A stretch of 9,303 bases of DNA from Patescibacteria group bacterium. Its GTDB lineage: Bacteria > Patescibacteriota > JABMPQ01 > JAHIRA01. The stretch is taken from positions 1 to 9,303 of the forward strand of contig JAHIRA010000153.1 of assembly GCA_018818905.1 (NCBI GenBank), written 5' to 3'. Shown here in pieces: positions 1-4,991 of this stretch. A program made the translations under genes and the position numbers. The notes below the pieces were generated by a model. It saw only the letters and a list, made by a program, of their open reading frames with translations, searched no databases and had not been told where the DNA came from. Position 1 is the stretch's first letter, and every line of letters starts with the position of its first letter.

Positions 1-32
1 AAAAAACCTATCCAAGATAAACAGGCCCTCCT

Positions 33-68
33 AGTGTGAGTGAAACACGGCCACGCTCACACTTTTTT
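33..68 (+). terminator. Rho-independent terminator of an upstream gene
   Basis: AGTGTGAG (33-40) pairs with CTCACACT (56-63), extended inward by a T-G wobble and a G-C pair, with an 11-nt loop and a T6 run at 63-68. This is a textbook intrinsic terminator for plus-strand transcription. Two plus frames entering from the left edge stop here (TAG 32-34, TGA 37-39), so the first ~35 bases are probably the last codons of a gene outside the window; which frame is real cannot be told from so short a piece. Confidence 0.8.
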
Positions 69-239
69 GTTGCATTAAAAATATGAAGATAAATAAAAAG
101 CGGAACAGTTTTCACTTTTTATTGGTAGACCCAAGTATTCAACGTTCAAACCCCTTTTTATACATGCATACACAGTAGCAGATTTTTTGGTTAATTCATG
201 GAAAAGTTGCCCTTTGAGATTGAATTCAAACAAACAGGA
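69..239. other. Intergenic stretch, nothing recognised
   Basis: This AT-rich stretch lies between the terminator at 33-68 and the promoter at 240-268. I see no convincing open frame, RNA gene, repeat or hairpin in it. Confidence 0.5.
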
Positions 240-268
240 TTGACTTTTTGCTTAGAATATACTATCTT
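240..268 (+). promoter_or_regulatory. Putative sigma70 promoter of the small-gene cluster
   Basis: TTGACT (240-245) is followed after exactly 17 bases by TATCTT (263-268). The -35 box has five of six consensus bases and the -10 four of six. Transcription would start near 275, before the mini-ORF at 301 and about 115 bases before the ATG at 390. The -10 match is weak. Confidence 0.45.
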
Positions 269-300
269 TTTCGTATTCGTATGCTTTTGAGAAGGTTGCA

Positions 301-375
301 ATGTTTGCTGCCTTGTATTGGAAAGCTAATCAGAGTATTGATATTCAAAGTAAAGAGTATCAGTCGTACCTTTGA
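301..375 (+). CDS. Possible 24-aa leader peptide or small protein
   Basis: A 24-codon frame starts at an ATG preceded by AGAAGG about six bases upstream and ends at TGA 373-375, just before the GGAGG ribosome site (380-384) of the next gene. It lies wholly inside the leader of the transcript predicted from the promoter at 240-268. It encodes MFAALYWKANQSIDIQSKEY and four further residues, with no signal peptide or recognisable motif. It could be a regulatory leader peptide, or chance: a frame this short is expected often in AT-rich DNA. Only its placement and ribosome site support it. Confidence 0.25.
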   Translation: MFAALYWKANQSIDIQSKEYQSYL

Positions 376-389
376 CATTGGAGGTTTAG

Positions 390-875
390 ATGAAAGAAAT
401 AGTGGTAAGTGTAAGCGGCATTGAAAGCGATATGCCAATATTTAGATATCTACGCAAGCGTAGGAAATGTTGGCTCGTCTCGGGAGAAGATGATATTGCC
501 ACAGCTATTCCGCGTACCCATATGTCATCTGCAGAAGTCATATTTTTTCAGATTGATAAATGGTATAGCGAAGAGCAAGTTCATGGTGAATATAAAAAAC
601 GCAAACTTGTTCCTGATGTTTGTGCTCAAGCACAAGTGAATATTGGTGATTCTGATTTTATGCATAGATATCCAAATGTCACACAGTGGTTAAATCCGAC
701 AACTAATGGCTGGTGCGAAGCAAGATTCAGAGCAACGAAGGATAAACATGGGTATGCCATATATATCGGGCATCGATCATTTTCTAAGGAAGATATGCCG
801 TGCACTAGTTGTAATGGTTATTTGCAATTCACGTGTAAATTCAGTTATCATCCAGAAGTCTGTAAGGAACCATGA
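390..875 (+). CDS. Hypothetical protein, Cys-rich C-terminus, 161 aa
   Basis: I do not recognise this 161-residue protein. The start is well supported: GGAGG (380-384) lies five bases before the ATG. The product is soluble, with no signal peptide or membrane segment. Its C-terminal 30 residues contain four cysteines (CTSC, then two more) and a histidine, which could bind a metal, though no known zinc-finger spacing is matched. The middle is rich in aromatic residues (motif around YPNVTQWLNP). The TGA stop at 873-875 overlaps an ATG at 872 (ATGA), suggesting coupling to a following small gene. Alternatively the frame continues beyond this TGA for 27 codons to TAA 957-959, and that extension (containing GWEPDWWFAGVV) looks protein-like, so the TGA could be a nonsense mutation. 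The strong ribosome site is unlike most other genes here and hints at a separate origin. Confidence 0.6.
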   Translation: MKEIVVSVSGIESDMPIFRYLRKRRKCWLVSGEDDIATAIPRTHMSSAEVIFFQIDKWYSEEQVHGEYKKRKLVPDVCAQAQVNIGDSDFMHRYPNVTQWLNPTTNGWCEARFRATKDKHGYAIYIGHRSFSKEDMPCTSCNGYLQFTCKFSYHPEVCKEP

Positions 876-1015
876 ACAAGAAGAAATTATCTTCAAAATC
901 AACAGGCATTAAAAGGTTGGGAACCAGACTGGTGGTTTGCCGGAGTAGTGCAAAAATAATCTCTGATGCTCATATAAAATCCACAGCGAGTCTCAGAAAA
1001 AATAAGGAGGAATGA
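872..1015 (+). CDS. Possible small basic protein, 47 aa, ATGA-coupled
   Basis: This 47-codon frame starts in the ATGA overlap with the stop of the previous gene and ends in a second ATGA overlap (TGA 1013-1015) with the next start. AAGGA (864-868) lies just upstream of its ATG, spaced rather short at three bases. The product is basic and rich in Lys, Ser and Arg (starts MNKKKLSSKSTGIKRLGTRL) with no recognised domain. Nested stop/start overlaps on both sides are what translationally coupled operons look like. However, the sequence reads as low complexity, and the competing frame that continues the 390 gene through its TGA looks at least as protein-like. This is a candidate only. Confidence 0.35.
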   Translation: MNKKKLSSKSTGIKRLGTRLVVCRSSAKIISDAHIKSTASLRKNKEE

Positions 1016-1248
1016 TGAAGAAACATTACGTTGCGACAGCTTTCGAACAGATTCCAGAAAGACCATTGTTGATGCAATCCATTTCGAGCGACGATGCATT
1101 ATAATGGCTGAGGGATCGAACAGATTCTGGTAAGTTTTTCAGCCTATGGTCTTTGTATCCTGAAGATCCAGACACATACTCAATGCCGAAAGAATGGAGT
1201 CCAACACAAATGTTCAAGAAGGTGGTGAGTGTTTTCTTCTTGTCGTAA
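1012..1248 (+). pseudogene. Small unknown gene interrupted by in-frame TAA
   Basis: A very good ribosome site (AAGGAGG, 1004-1010) precedes ATGATG at 1012-1017; the start is 1012 or, with better spacing, 1015. From 1015 the frame encodes 29 residues and meets TAA at 1102-1104. The same frame then runs on 47 codons to TAA 1246-1248. The continuation (WLRDRTDSGKFF..., then YPEDPDTYSMPKEWSP) looks like ordinary soluble protein and joins naturally to the first part (MKKHYVATAFEQIPERPLLM...SSDDAL). The simplest reading is a roughly 77-residue protein with one sense codon (GAA, CAA or AAA, for example) changed to TAA, by real mutation or sequencing error. The alternative is a genuine 29-residue peptide. 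I recognise no family. TAA and TAG serve as ordinary stops elsewhere, so recoding is unlikely. Confidence 0.45.
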
Positions 1249-1326
1249 TTTCAAAGAGGCGTGGGGAGCATACTTCCCCCAAGACTCTGCTGCTGAAGTT
1301 TCTTTGAGTTAGATAGAATCCTATAG

Positions 1327-1362
1327 ACCCCACCCGTCACACAAGACGCGGTGGGGTTGTTT
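1327..1362 (+). terminator. Rho-independent terminator of the small-gene cluster
   Basis: ACCCCACC (1327-1334) pairs with GGTGGGGT (1350-1357) and CGTC with GACG inside it, separated by a single bulged base; the loop is ACACAA and the tail is TTGTTT (1357-1362). The stem is strongly GC-rich against its surroundings. A smaller hairpin (GGGGA/TCCCC around 1263-1280) precedes it. Confidence 0.75.
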
Positions 1363-1396
1363 ATATCTCGGGGTTTCAAATGAATATTAGTCATAC

Positions 1397-1424
1397 AAAA
1401 AACCGCTCAATAAAGCGGCTTCTT
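1397..1424 (-). terminator. Terminator of tRNA-Glu, bidirectional
   Basis: CCGCT (1403-1407) and AGCGG (1414-1418) form a stem extended by A-T and wobble pairs. Read on the minus strand the hairpin is followed by T6 (complement of 1397-1402) and lies 14 bases past the encoded CCA end of the tRNA. On the plus strand it is followed by a T-rich run (1423-1428), so it can also stop transcription coming from the left. Its core resembles the hairpin at 7598-7626. Confidence 0.75.
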
Positions 1425-1437
1425 TTTTATCACAAAC

Positions 1438-1512
1438 TGGTAGGGCCAAGGGGAATCGAACCCCTGTTACCAGGATGAAAACCTGGTGTCCTAACCACTA
1501 GACGATGGCCCC
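1438..1512 (-). tRNA. tRNA-Glu (anticodon UUC), CCA encoded
   Basis: On the minus strand a full cloverleaf can be folded: acceptor arm GGGGCCA with TGGCCCT (first pair G-U), a D-arm starting TCGTCTAGTGGTTAGGAC, anticodon stem CCAGG/CCTGG around the loop TTTTCAT with anticodon TTC, and T-arm AGGGG-TTCGATT-CCCCT. Discriminator A is followed by genomically encoded CCA (complement of 1438-1440). The D- and T-arm sequences closely follow bacterial tRNA-Glu. It delivers glutamate to GAA and GAG codons. It stands alone, with its own promoter (1540-1568) and terminator (1397-1424), divergent from the gene at 1647. Confidence 0.97.
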
Positions 1513-1539
1513 AGGAGTAGTTTGTGGTTTACTTTTCCC

Positions 1540-1568
1540 ATTCTAAGACACAAATCAGATTTGGTCAA
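1540..1568 (-). promoter_or_regulatory. Promoter of tRNA-Glu
   Basis: On the minus strand TTGACC (complement of 1563-1568) and TAGAAT (complement of 1540-1545) are separated by exactly 17 bases; each matches the sigma70 consensus at five of six positions. Transcription would start near 1533, about 20 bases before the mature 5' end of the tRNA. Confidence 0.8.
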
Positions 1569-1596
1569 TCCTGTTTGTGGGGGTTAGTATTTTTTG

Positions 1597-1626
1597 TTTC
1601 AAAAAGATGAGAAATTATGCTATAAT
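1597..1626 (+). promoter_or_regulatory. Promoter with perfect extended -10 for the gene at 1647
   Basis: TGCTATAAT (1618-1626) is a perfect -10 hexamer with the TGN extension. A weak -35 candidate, TTTCAA (1597-1602), lies 18 bases upstream. The start would be near 1633, giving a leader of only about 14 bases. It fires divergently from the tRNA promoter at 1540-1568. Confidence 0.7.
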
Positions 1627-1646
1627 GAACGAGTAACAAAGAAATT

Positions 1647-1990
1647 ATGATTCCGACTTTTGTGCGTCCATTTCTATGGTCGTATGATGTTAACAAAATC
1701 GATCTTGAGAAACATAAAGATCGTATTATTGTTAATGTTCTAAAATTTGGCACTCCTAAGGCTACAGATTGGGTTAGAAAGCAGTATTCAACTGATGAAA
1801 TAAAGTCGATCTTAAAGGGGCCTGTAGCTATTGAGCTGGATCCCAAATCTAGGGCTTATTGGTCGCTAATATACAATGTCGACATTCCAAAAAATAAAAA
1901 AGTGTCCGATTTCAAGAAGGAAAGGAAATTTTCGAGAAGGAACTTCAAAAGTTTCTAAATGAATGCGTTAAAGAGTATAGCGATAAATAA
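1647..1990 (+). pseudogene. DUF6922-like small protein, probable -1 frameshift
   Basis: The first ~80 residues (MIPTFVRPFLWSYDVNKIDL..., later KATDWVRKQYSTDEIKSIL and SRAYWSLI) resemble the short bacterial family I know as DUF6922: an RPF/YLW start, a helical middle and a C-terminal WxLI, often found near nucleotidyltransferase-type toxin genes. Function is unknown. In the starting frame the gene ends at TAA 1956-1958 with a basic, unnatural tail (KKERKFSRRNFKSF). If the frame moves back one base within the A6 run at 1896-1901, it continues through SVRFQEGKEIFEKELQKFLN to TAA 1988-1990, a much more protein-like amphipathic helix. That frame has a stop at 1895-1897, so the switch must come after it. 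One missing A, by mutation or sequencing error, explains this; slippage on the A-run is possible but unproven. No strong ribosome site is seen. Confidence 0.55.
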
Positions 1991-2023
1991 GAACAGGTTA
2001 TTTTTTGTTGTTGGGGAAAGGTA

Positions 2024-2052
2024 TTGACAAACATATGTTTTGGGTATATACT
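2024..2052 (+). promoter_or_regulatory. Near-consensus promoter of the DUF5320-DUF134 pair
   Basis: A perfect TTGACA (2024-2029) is followed after 17 bases by TATACT (2047-2052). The start should lie near 2059, about 20 bases before the ATG at 2080. The -10 box lies within the large palindrome at 2034-2061, so the promoter is probably repressed by a dimeric DNA-binding protein. Confidence 0.85.
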
Positions 2053-2061
2053 CAAAACATA
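2034..2061. promoter_or_regulatory. 28-bp palindrome, putative operator over the -10 box
   Basis: The half-site TATGTTTTG (2034-2042) is mirrored by CAAAACATA (2053-2061), and the centre GTATATAC (2044-2051) is itself palindromic. Of the 14 base pairs across the dyad only one (G2043 with T2052) fails. The dyad covers half the spacer, the whole -10 box and the predicted start. A separate 12-bp palindrome AAACATATGTTT (2029-2040) overlaps its left side. A site of this size centred on a promoter suggests a repressor dimer; the HTH protein encoded at 2268-2546 is the obvious candidate, by inference from proximity. Confidence 0.7.
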
Positions 2062-2079
2062 ATAATTAATCATCAATCA

Positions 2080-2268
2080 ATGCCAAATTTCAACGGCATG
2101 GGACCGGATGGTCAGGGGCCACAAACCGGACTAGGCCTTGGTCAGTGCAGAAGTAATCAAGGACCCCAAAATCAAGCAACTAGACCCCCTCTCTGTCCTC
2201 GCCGTGGGTGTGGTCAAGGTATGGGGCGTGGAGCAGGACGCAGAAATAGATTCTCTGACAACTACTAA
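2080..2268 (+). CDS. DUF5320-like Gly-rich small protein, 62 aa
   Basis: The product begins MPNFNGMGPDGQGPQTGLGL, matching the MPxxDGTGPxGxGPxTGxGxGxC signature of the DUF5320 family of small Gly/Pro-rich proteins common in anaerobes and CPR bacteria. Cysteines at residues 23, 39 and 44 (CPRRGCGQG) might bind metal; function is unknown. An in-frame ATG lies further upstream at 2005, but it precedes the promoter, so the start at 2080 is chosen. At 62 residues it is short for the family and lacks a C-terminal helical tail. No ribosome site is visible. Its TAA overlaps the next ATG (TAATG at 2266-2270), so the two genes should be translated as a coupled pair from the promoter at 2024-2052. Confidence 0.75.
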   Translation: MPNFNGMGPDGQGPQTGLGLGQCRSNQGPQNQATRPPLCPRRGCGQGMGRGAGRRNRFSDNY

Positions 2269-2546
2269 TGACTCGCCCATCTTTACAGCGGCGTCTCGGG
2301 CAAAGCCCTCAAGTGACTTTTTATAAACCGCAAGGTGTTCCCTTGAGGTCACTTGAGTTTGTTGACATATCACACGAAGAATGGGAGGCTTTGCGACTTA
2401 AGAATGTTAAAGGTCTAGACCAAACCCAGGCTGCCGAGAAAATGAAAACTTCTCAAAGTACTTTTCAACGCATATTGTCTGAAGCTTATCGAAAAATCAG
2501 TGAGGCTCTTGTGAATGGTAAGGCGATTAGAATCCAAAAACAGTAG
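2268..2546 (+). CDS. DUF134 (UPF0251) family HTH DNA-binding protein, 92 aa
   Basis: The protein follows the DUF134/UPF0251 layout: an N-terminal strand with VPLRSLEFVDIS, then EEWEALRLKNVKGLDQTQAA (residues 37-56), a sigma-region-4-like helix-turn-helix continuing through SQSTFQRILSEAYRKI, and the family ending ALVNGKAIRI. Length is normal for the shorter members. The family is predicted to bind DNA, and in many genomes it lies beside DUF5320 or NifX-like iron-molybdenum cofactor proteins, as here. It starts in a TAATG overlap with the DUF5320 gene and has no ribosome site of its own, implying coupled translation. It is the best local candidate for the protein binding the 28-bp palindrome over its own operon promoter, which would make it an autorepressor (inference). 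Confidence 0.85.
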   Translation: MTRPSLQRRLGQSPQVTFYKPQGVPLRSLEFVDISHEEWEALRLKNVKGLDQTQAAEKMKTSQSTFQRILSEAYRKISEALVNGKAIRIQKQ

Positions 2547-2560
2547 AATTTTTTATCAAC

Positions 2561-2590
2561 TTCACAAGTAAATAATTTTTGTGCTAGAGT
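2561..2590 (+). promoter_or_regulatory. Possible promoter upstream of recQ
   Basis: TTCACA (2561-2566) is followed after 18 bases by TAGAGT (2585-2590), which carries a TGC extended -10 prefix. Transcription would start near 2597 and run into the hairpin at 2624-2648, so the helicase would be read only past an attenuator-like element. The boxes are moderate, and a second -10-like sequence (2653-2661) lies closer to the gene. Confidence 0.35.
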
Positions 2591-2623
2591 GAGAGCACGA
2601 ATGAATAAAAAGAATCAAACACC

Positions 2624-2648
2624 AAAAAAGCGGACCTCTCCGTTTTTT
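2624..2648. terminator. Bidirectional hairpin terminator before recQ
   Basis: A6 (2624-2629) pairs with T6 (2643-2648) around the GC core CGGA/TCCG (2631-2634 with 2639-2642) and the loop CCTC, with one bulged G (2630). The T-rich tail continues to 2653. It probably ends the DUF5320-DUF134 transcript about 80 bases after that pair's last stop. It also sits in the leader of any recQ message begun at 2597, so attenuation is possible. Confidence 0.6.
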
Positions 2649-2652
2649 ATTT

Positions 2653-2661
2653 TGCTAAAAT
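2653..2661 (+). promoter_or_regulatory. Extended -10 element abutting the recQ start codon
   Basis: TGCTAAAAT (2653-2661) matches the extended -10 consensus with one mismatch and lies only three bases before the ATG at 2665. Ordinary spacing puts the start near 2667-2669, at or just inside the first codon; a start at 2665 would give a leaderless mRNA, consistent with the absence of a ribosome site. It may instead be chance in an AT-rich leader. Confidence 0.35.
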
Positions 2662-2664
2662 ACA

Positions 2665-4842
2665 ATGAAACAACTACTCAAAACTCATTTTGGTCATGAT
2701 GAGTTCAGGCCACTTCAAGAAGAGATTATCACTCAAATTCTAGACAAGAAGGACGCCTTTGTTCTTATGCCCACCGGTGGTGGCAAATCGCTTTGTTATC
2801 AACTGCCAGCCCTCAAGCTTGAGGGTGTGACTTTGGTCATTTCCCCTCTAATTTCTCTCATGAAAGATCAGGTTGACGCTCTAAAGATGAGTGGCGTGTC
2901 CGCCGAATTCATCAATTCTTCCCTTTCTTATCAAGAAATTGAAGCTATTATGAAGCAGGCTCAGGCAGGCAAGATTAAGCTTCTTTATCTGGCTCCAGAA
3001 AGATTGGCTTTGGGATCCTTTCAGTCATTTCTTCAAACGTTAGACGTCAGTTTGCTGGCTATTGACGAGGCACACTGTATTTCCGAATGGGGACACGACT
3101 TTAGGCCAGATTATCGCAATCTCAAAGCTCTTCGCAAACAATTTTCTCATGTGCCTACTGTTGCTTTAACGGCGACAGCTACTCCCAAAGTTCAAGATGA
3201 TATTATTGAACAATTGAGTCTTAGTAAGCATCAAAAATACATTTCAAGCTTCAATAGAGATAACTTGACCTTTAGAGTCCTAAGGAAAAAAGGAGCTTTT
3301 GACAAGCTGCTGGATCTTCTGAGCAAGTACAAAGGCGAATCGGTCATTATCTACTGTTTTTCCAGAAGAGAAACTGAAGATATTGCCACCAGTCTGAGCG
3401 ATGAGGGCTACCAGGCTTTGCCATATCACGCTGGCCTCAATGACCAGACCAGAAAGAGGCACCAAGATCTTTTTATTAAAGATGAGGTGCCAATCATTGT
3501 GGCCACCATTGCTTTTGGTATGGGCATAGACAAGCCGGATGTCAGGTTAGTGGTGCATTATACTTTTCCCAAGAACTTGGAGGGCTATTACCAAGAAGTG
3601 GGTCGGGCCGGACGAGATGGGCTTCCTAGCGAGTGTGTGCTTTTGTATTCTTTTGGTGACAAAATGAAGCACCAGTTTTTTCTAAATGACATGCAAGACC
3701 TGCAAGAAAAGGCCAATGCTGAAAGAAAGTTGCAACAAGTTATTGATTTTTGTGAGCAAAAAACATGTCGCCGGCAGTCTCTTCTGAAATATTTTGGTGA
3801 AGACTTCTCCATTGACCTCGAGAAGGGTTGTCAGGCGTGTGATGCTTGTCTAATTACCAAAAAGAGCTTTGATGCGACTATTGTAACGCAAAAAATTCTT
3901 TCCGGGGTGCTTAGAACAGACAGTCGTTTTGGCAAAAATTATGTTATTGATGTTCTCAAGGGTAGTCGAGGCGAGCAACTGGTCAGAAACGGTCATGATC
4001 GTTTGTCTGTTTATGGCATCGTTAAAGATTATACCAAAGATGAGCTAAGGGATATTGTTAATTCTTTGCTTCAGCTGGGATTTCTCAAATCTTCTGAAGG
4101 ACAGTACCCGACCTTGTCTCTTGATAGTCAGGGGGTTTTGTTTCTCAAGAACAAAGACACTCTCAAGCTAGACAAAACTCCCGAACATCTTTTGGATCAA
4201 TCTGAAAGATCCAGGAAAGCCAGCTTGGAATATGATGTCGAGTTATTCTCTTGGTTGCGTGAACTTAGGAAACAGCTCGCAGATCAGGCCGAAGTGCCTC
4301 CTTTTGTTATTTTTAGCGACGTCTCACTTCAGGCCATGGCTTATTACTTGCCACACACCAAAGAAGATTTTATCAAAATAGAAGGTGTGGGTGACAAGAA
4401 GCTAGAAGCTTTTGGTCAAGATTTTATGAGCGTGATTATAGATTATGCCGGCAAGAAGGGCTTGAAACCAAAAGAGATTCCAAGTTCCAGAAGAGGTCAG
4501 AAAAGAAAGACCGGCCAGGCCAAAAGGAAAATCAGAAACGGGGGAGCCAGGTATCAAAAAACCAAAGAATTAGTTAAACAAAAAACCCCTCTTGAAAAGA
4601 TTGCCAAGGCGCAAGGGGTTAAAGAAGGCACTATTATTGAACATTTTGACAAGCTTATCACAGCTCAAGAGAAACTTGACCTCTCATATCTCAAACCGTT
4701 CCCAGAAAGATACAAAGCCATTGTGGCTGCTTTTGGGGAATGTGGCGATGAGTTCTTGAAGCCAGTGTTTGATTTTCTCCAAGAAAAATATTCTTATGAT
4801 GAAATTCGACTGGTCAGAGTTATTATGAAGGCTGAGAATTAG
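2665..4842 (+). CDS. recQ: ATP-dependent DNA helicase RecQ
   Basis: A complete 725-residue RecQ, a 3'-5' DNA helicase acting in recombination and replication-fork repair. Seen in order: the FRPLQ motif 0 region (residues 14-18), Walker A PTGGGKS (36-42), DEAH (134-137), motif III LTATAT (168-173), motif VI QEVGRAGRDG (310-319) with its arginine finger, a zinc site (C368, C389, C392, C395), the RQC winged helix (about 400-495), an HRDC domain (about 520-600), a basic linker (about 605-630), and a C-terminal HTH_40-like domain (about 630-720). The last is absent in E. coli RecQ (about 610 residues) but seen in longer RecQ forms of several phyla, so the length is normal for that type. No ribosome site precedes the ATG; the next methionine (residue 35) would cut off motif 0, so 2665 is kept. 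Its base and codon use differ visibly from the restriction-modification module that follows. Confidence 0.97.
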   Translation: MKQLLKTHFGHDEFRPLQEEIITQILDKKDAFVLMPTGGGKSLCYQLPALKLEGVTLVISPLISLMKDQVDALKMSGVSAEFINSSLSYQEIEAIMKQAQAGKIKLLYLAPERLALGSFQSFLQTLDVSLLAIDEAHCISEWGHDFRPDYRNLKALRKQFSHVPTVALTATATPKVQDDIIEQLSLSKHQKYISSFNRDNLTFRVLRKKGAFDKLLDLLSKYKGESVIIYCFSRRETEDIATSLSDEGYQALPYHAGLNDQTRKRHQDLFIKDEVPIIVATIAFGMGIDKPDVRLVVHYTFPKNLEGYYQEVGRAGRDGLPSECVLLYSFGDKMKHQFFLNDMQDLQEKANAERKLQQVIDFCEQKTCRRQSLLKYFGEDFSIDLEKGCQACDACLITKKSFDATIVTQKILSGVLRTDSRFGKNYVIDVLKGSRGEQLVRNGHDRLSVYGIVKDYTKDELRDIVNSLLQLGFLKSSEGQYPTLSLDSQGVLFLKNKDTLKLDKTPEHLLDQSERSRKASLEYDVELFSWLRELRKQLADQAEVPPFVIFSDVSLQAMAYYLPHTKEDFIKIEGVGDKKLEAFGQDFMSVIIDYAGKKGLKPKEIPSSRRGQKRKTGQAKRKIRNGGARYQKTKELVKQKTPLEKIAKAQGVKEGTIIEHFDKLITAQEKLDLSYLKPFPERYKAIVAAFGECGDEFLKPVFDFLQEKYSYDEIRLVRVIMKAEN

Positions 4843-4869
4843 GTTGGTTTTTGTTTCAGAAAACAACCT
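4841..4869 (+). terminator. Stem-loop overlapping the recQ stop, possible terminator
   Basis: AGGTTG (4841-4846) pairs with CAACCT (4864-4869) and TTTT with AAAA inside it, with one bulged G and the loop TGTTTCAG. The stem begins within the TAG stop codon. There is no T-run after it, only AT-rich sequence, so termination would be weak; it may mainly protect the mRNA 3' end. Confidence 0.35.
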
Positions 4870-4921
4870 ATAGAAATAATATTTTGCCTAACGTTTGCTA
4901 TATACGCGTGGATAATATAGA

Positions 4922-4950
4922 TTACAACTTCGGTGTTTATTCGGTATAAT
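4922..4950 (+). promoter_or_regulatory. Promoter of the lexA-methyltransferase fusion
   Basis: A perfect TATAAT (4945-4950) has a weak -35 candidate, TTACAA (4922-4927), at the ideal 17-base spacing. Transcription would begin near 4957, leaving a leader of about 35 bases without a ribosome site. A strong -10 with a poor -35 fits a promoter under repressor control. Confidence 0.6.
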
Positions 4951-4971
4951 GCAATTGTAAATTTTAAAATT
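4929..4971. promoter_or_regulatory. Candidate operator elements for the LexA-type repressor
   Basis: Two direct copies of TTCGGT (4929-4934 and 4940-4945) repeat with an 11-base period, about one helical turn, and the second touches the -10 box. A perfect 12-bp palindrome AATTTTAAAATT (4960-4971) lies just after the predicted start. Direct repeats at 11-base period are the form of the alphaproteobacterial LexA site (GTTC-N7-GTTC), a parallel of arrangement only. TTCGGT also occurs inside the methyltransferase coding region (6133, 6488, 6494), so the hexamer is not unique to the promoter. Confidence 0.35.
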
Positions 4972-4991
4972 CTTCAGACCAAGCAATTTAT

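Noticed and set aside
281..424. A 47-codon frame starting at ATG 281 and overlapping the 390 gene
   Set aside because: It lacks a ribosome site and overlaps the better-supported 390 start; the product is low-complexity Leu/Arg/Lys.
1565..1846. A 93-codon minus-strand frame over the DUF6922-like gene
   Set aside because: It is antisense to a frame with a perfect extended -10 promoter and family-like sequence, and runs into the tRNA promoter region.
2601..2699. A 32-codon plus frame starting ATGAATAAAAAG upstream of and overlapping recQ
   Set aside because: It runs through the terminator-like hairpin, has no ribosome site, overlaps recQ out of frame, and its composition reflects the A/T runs.
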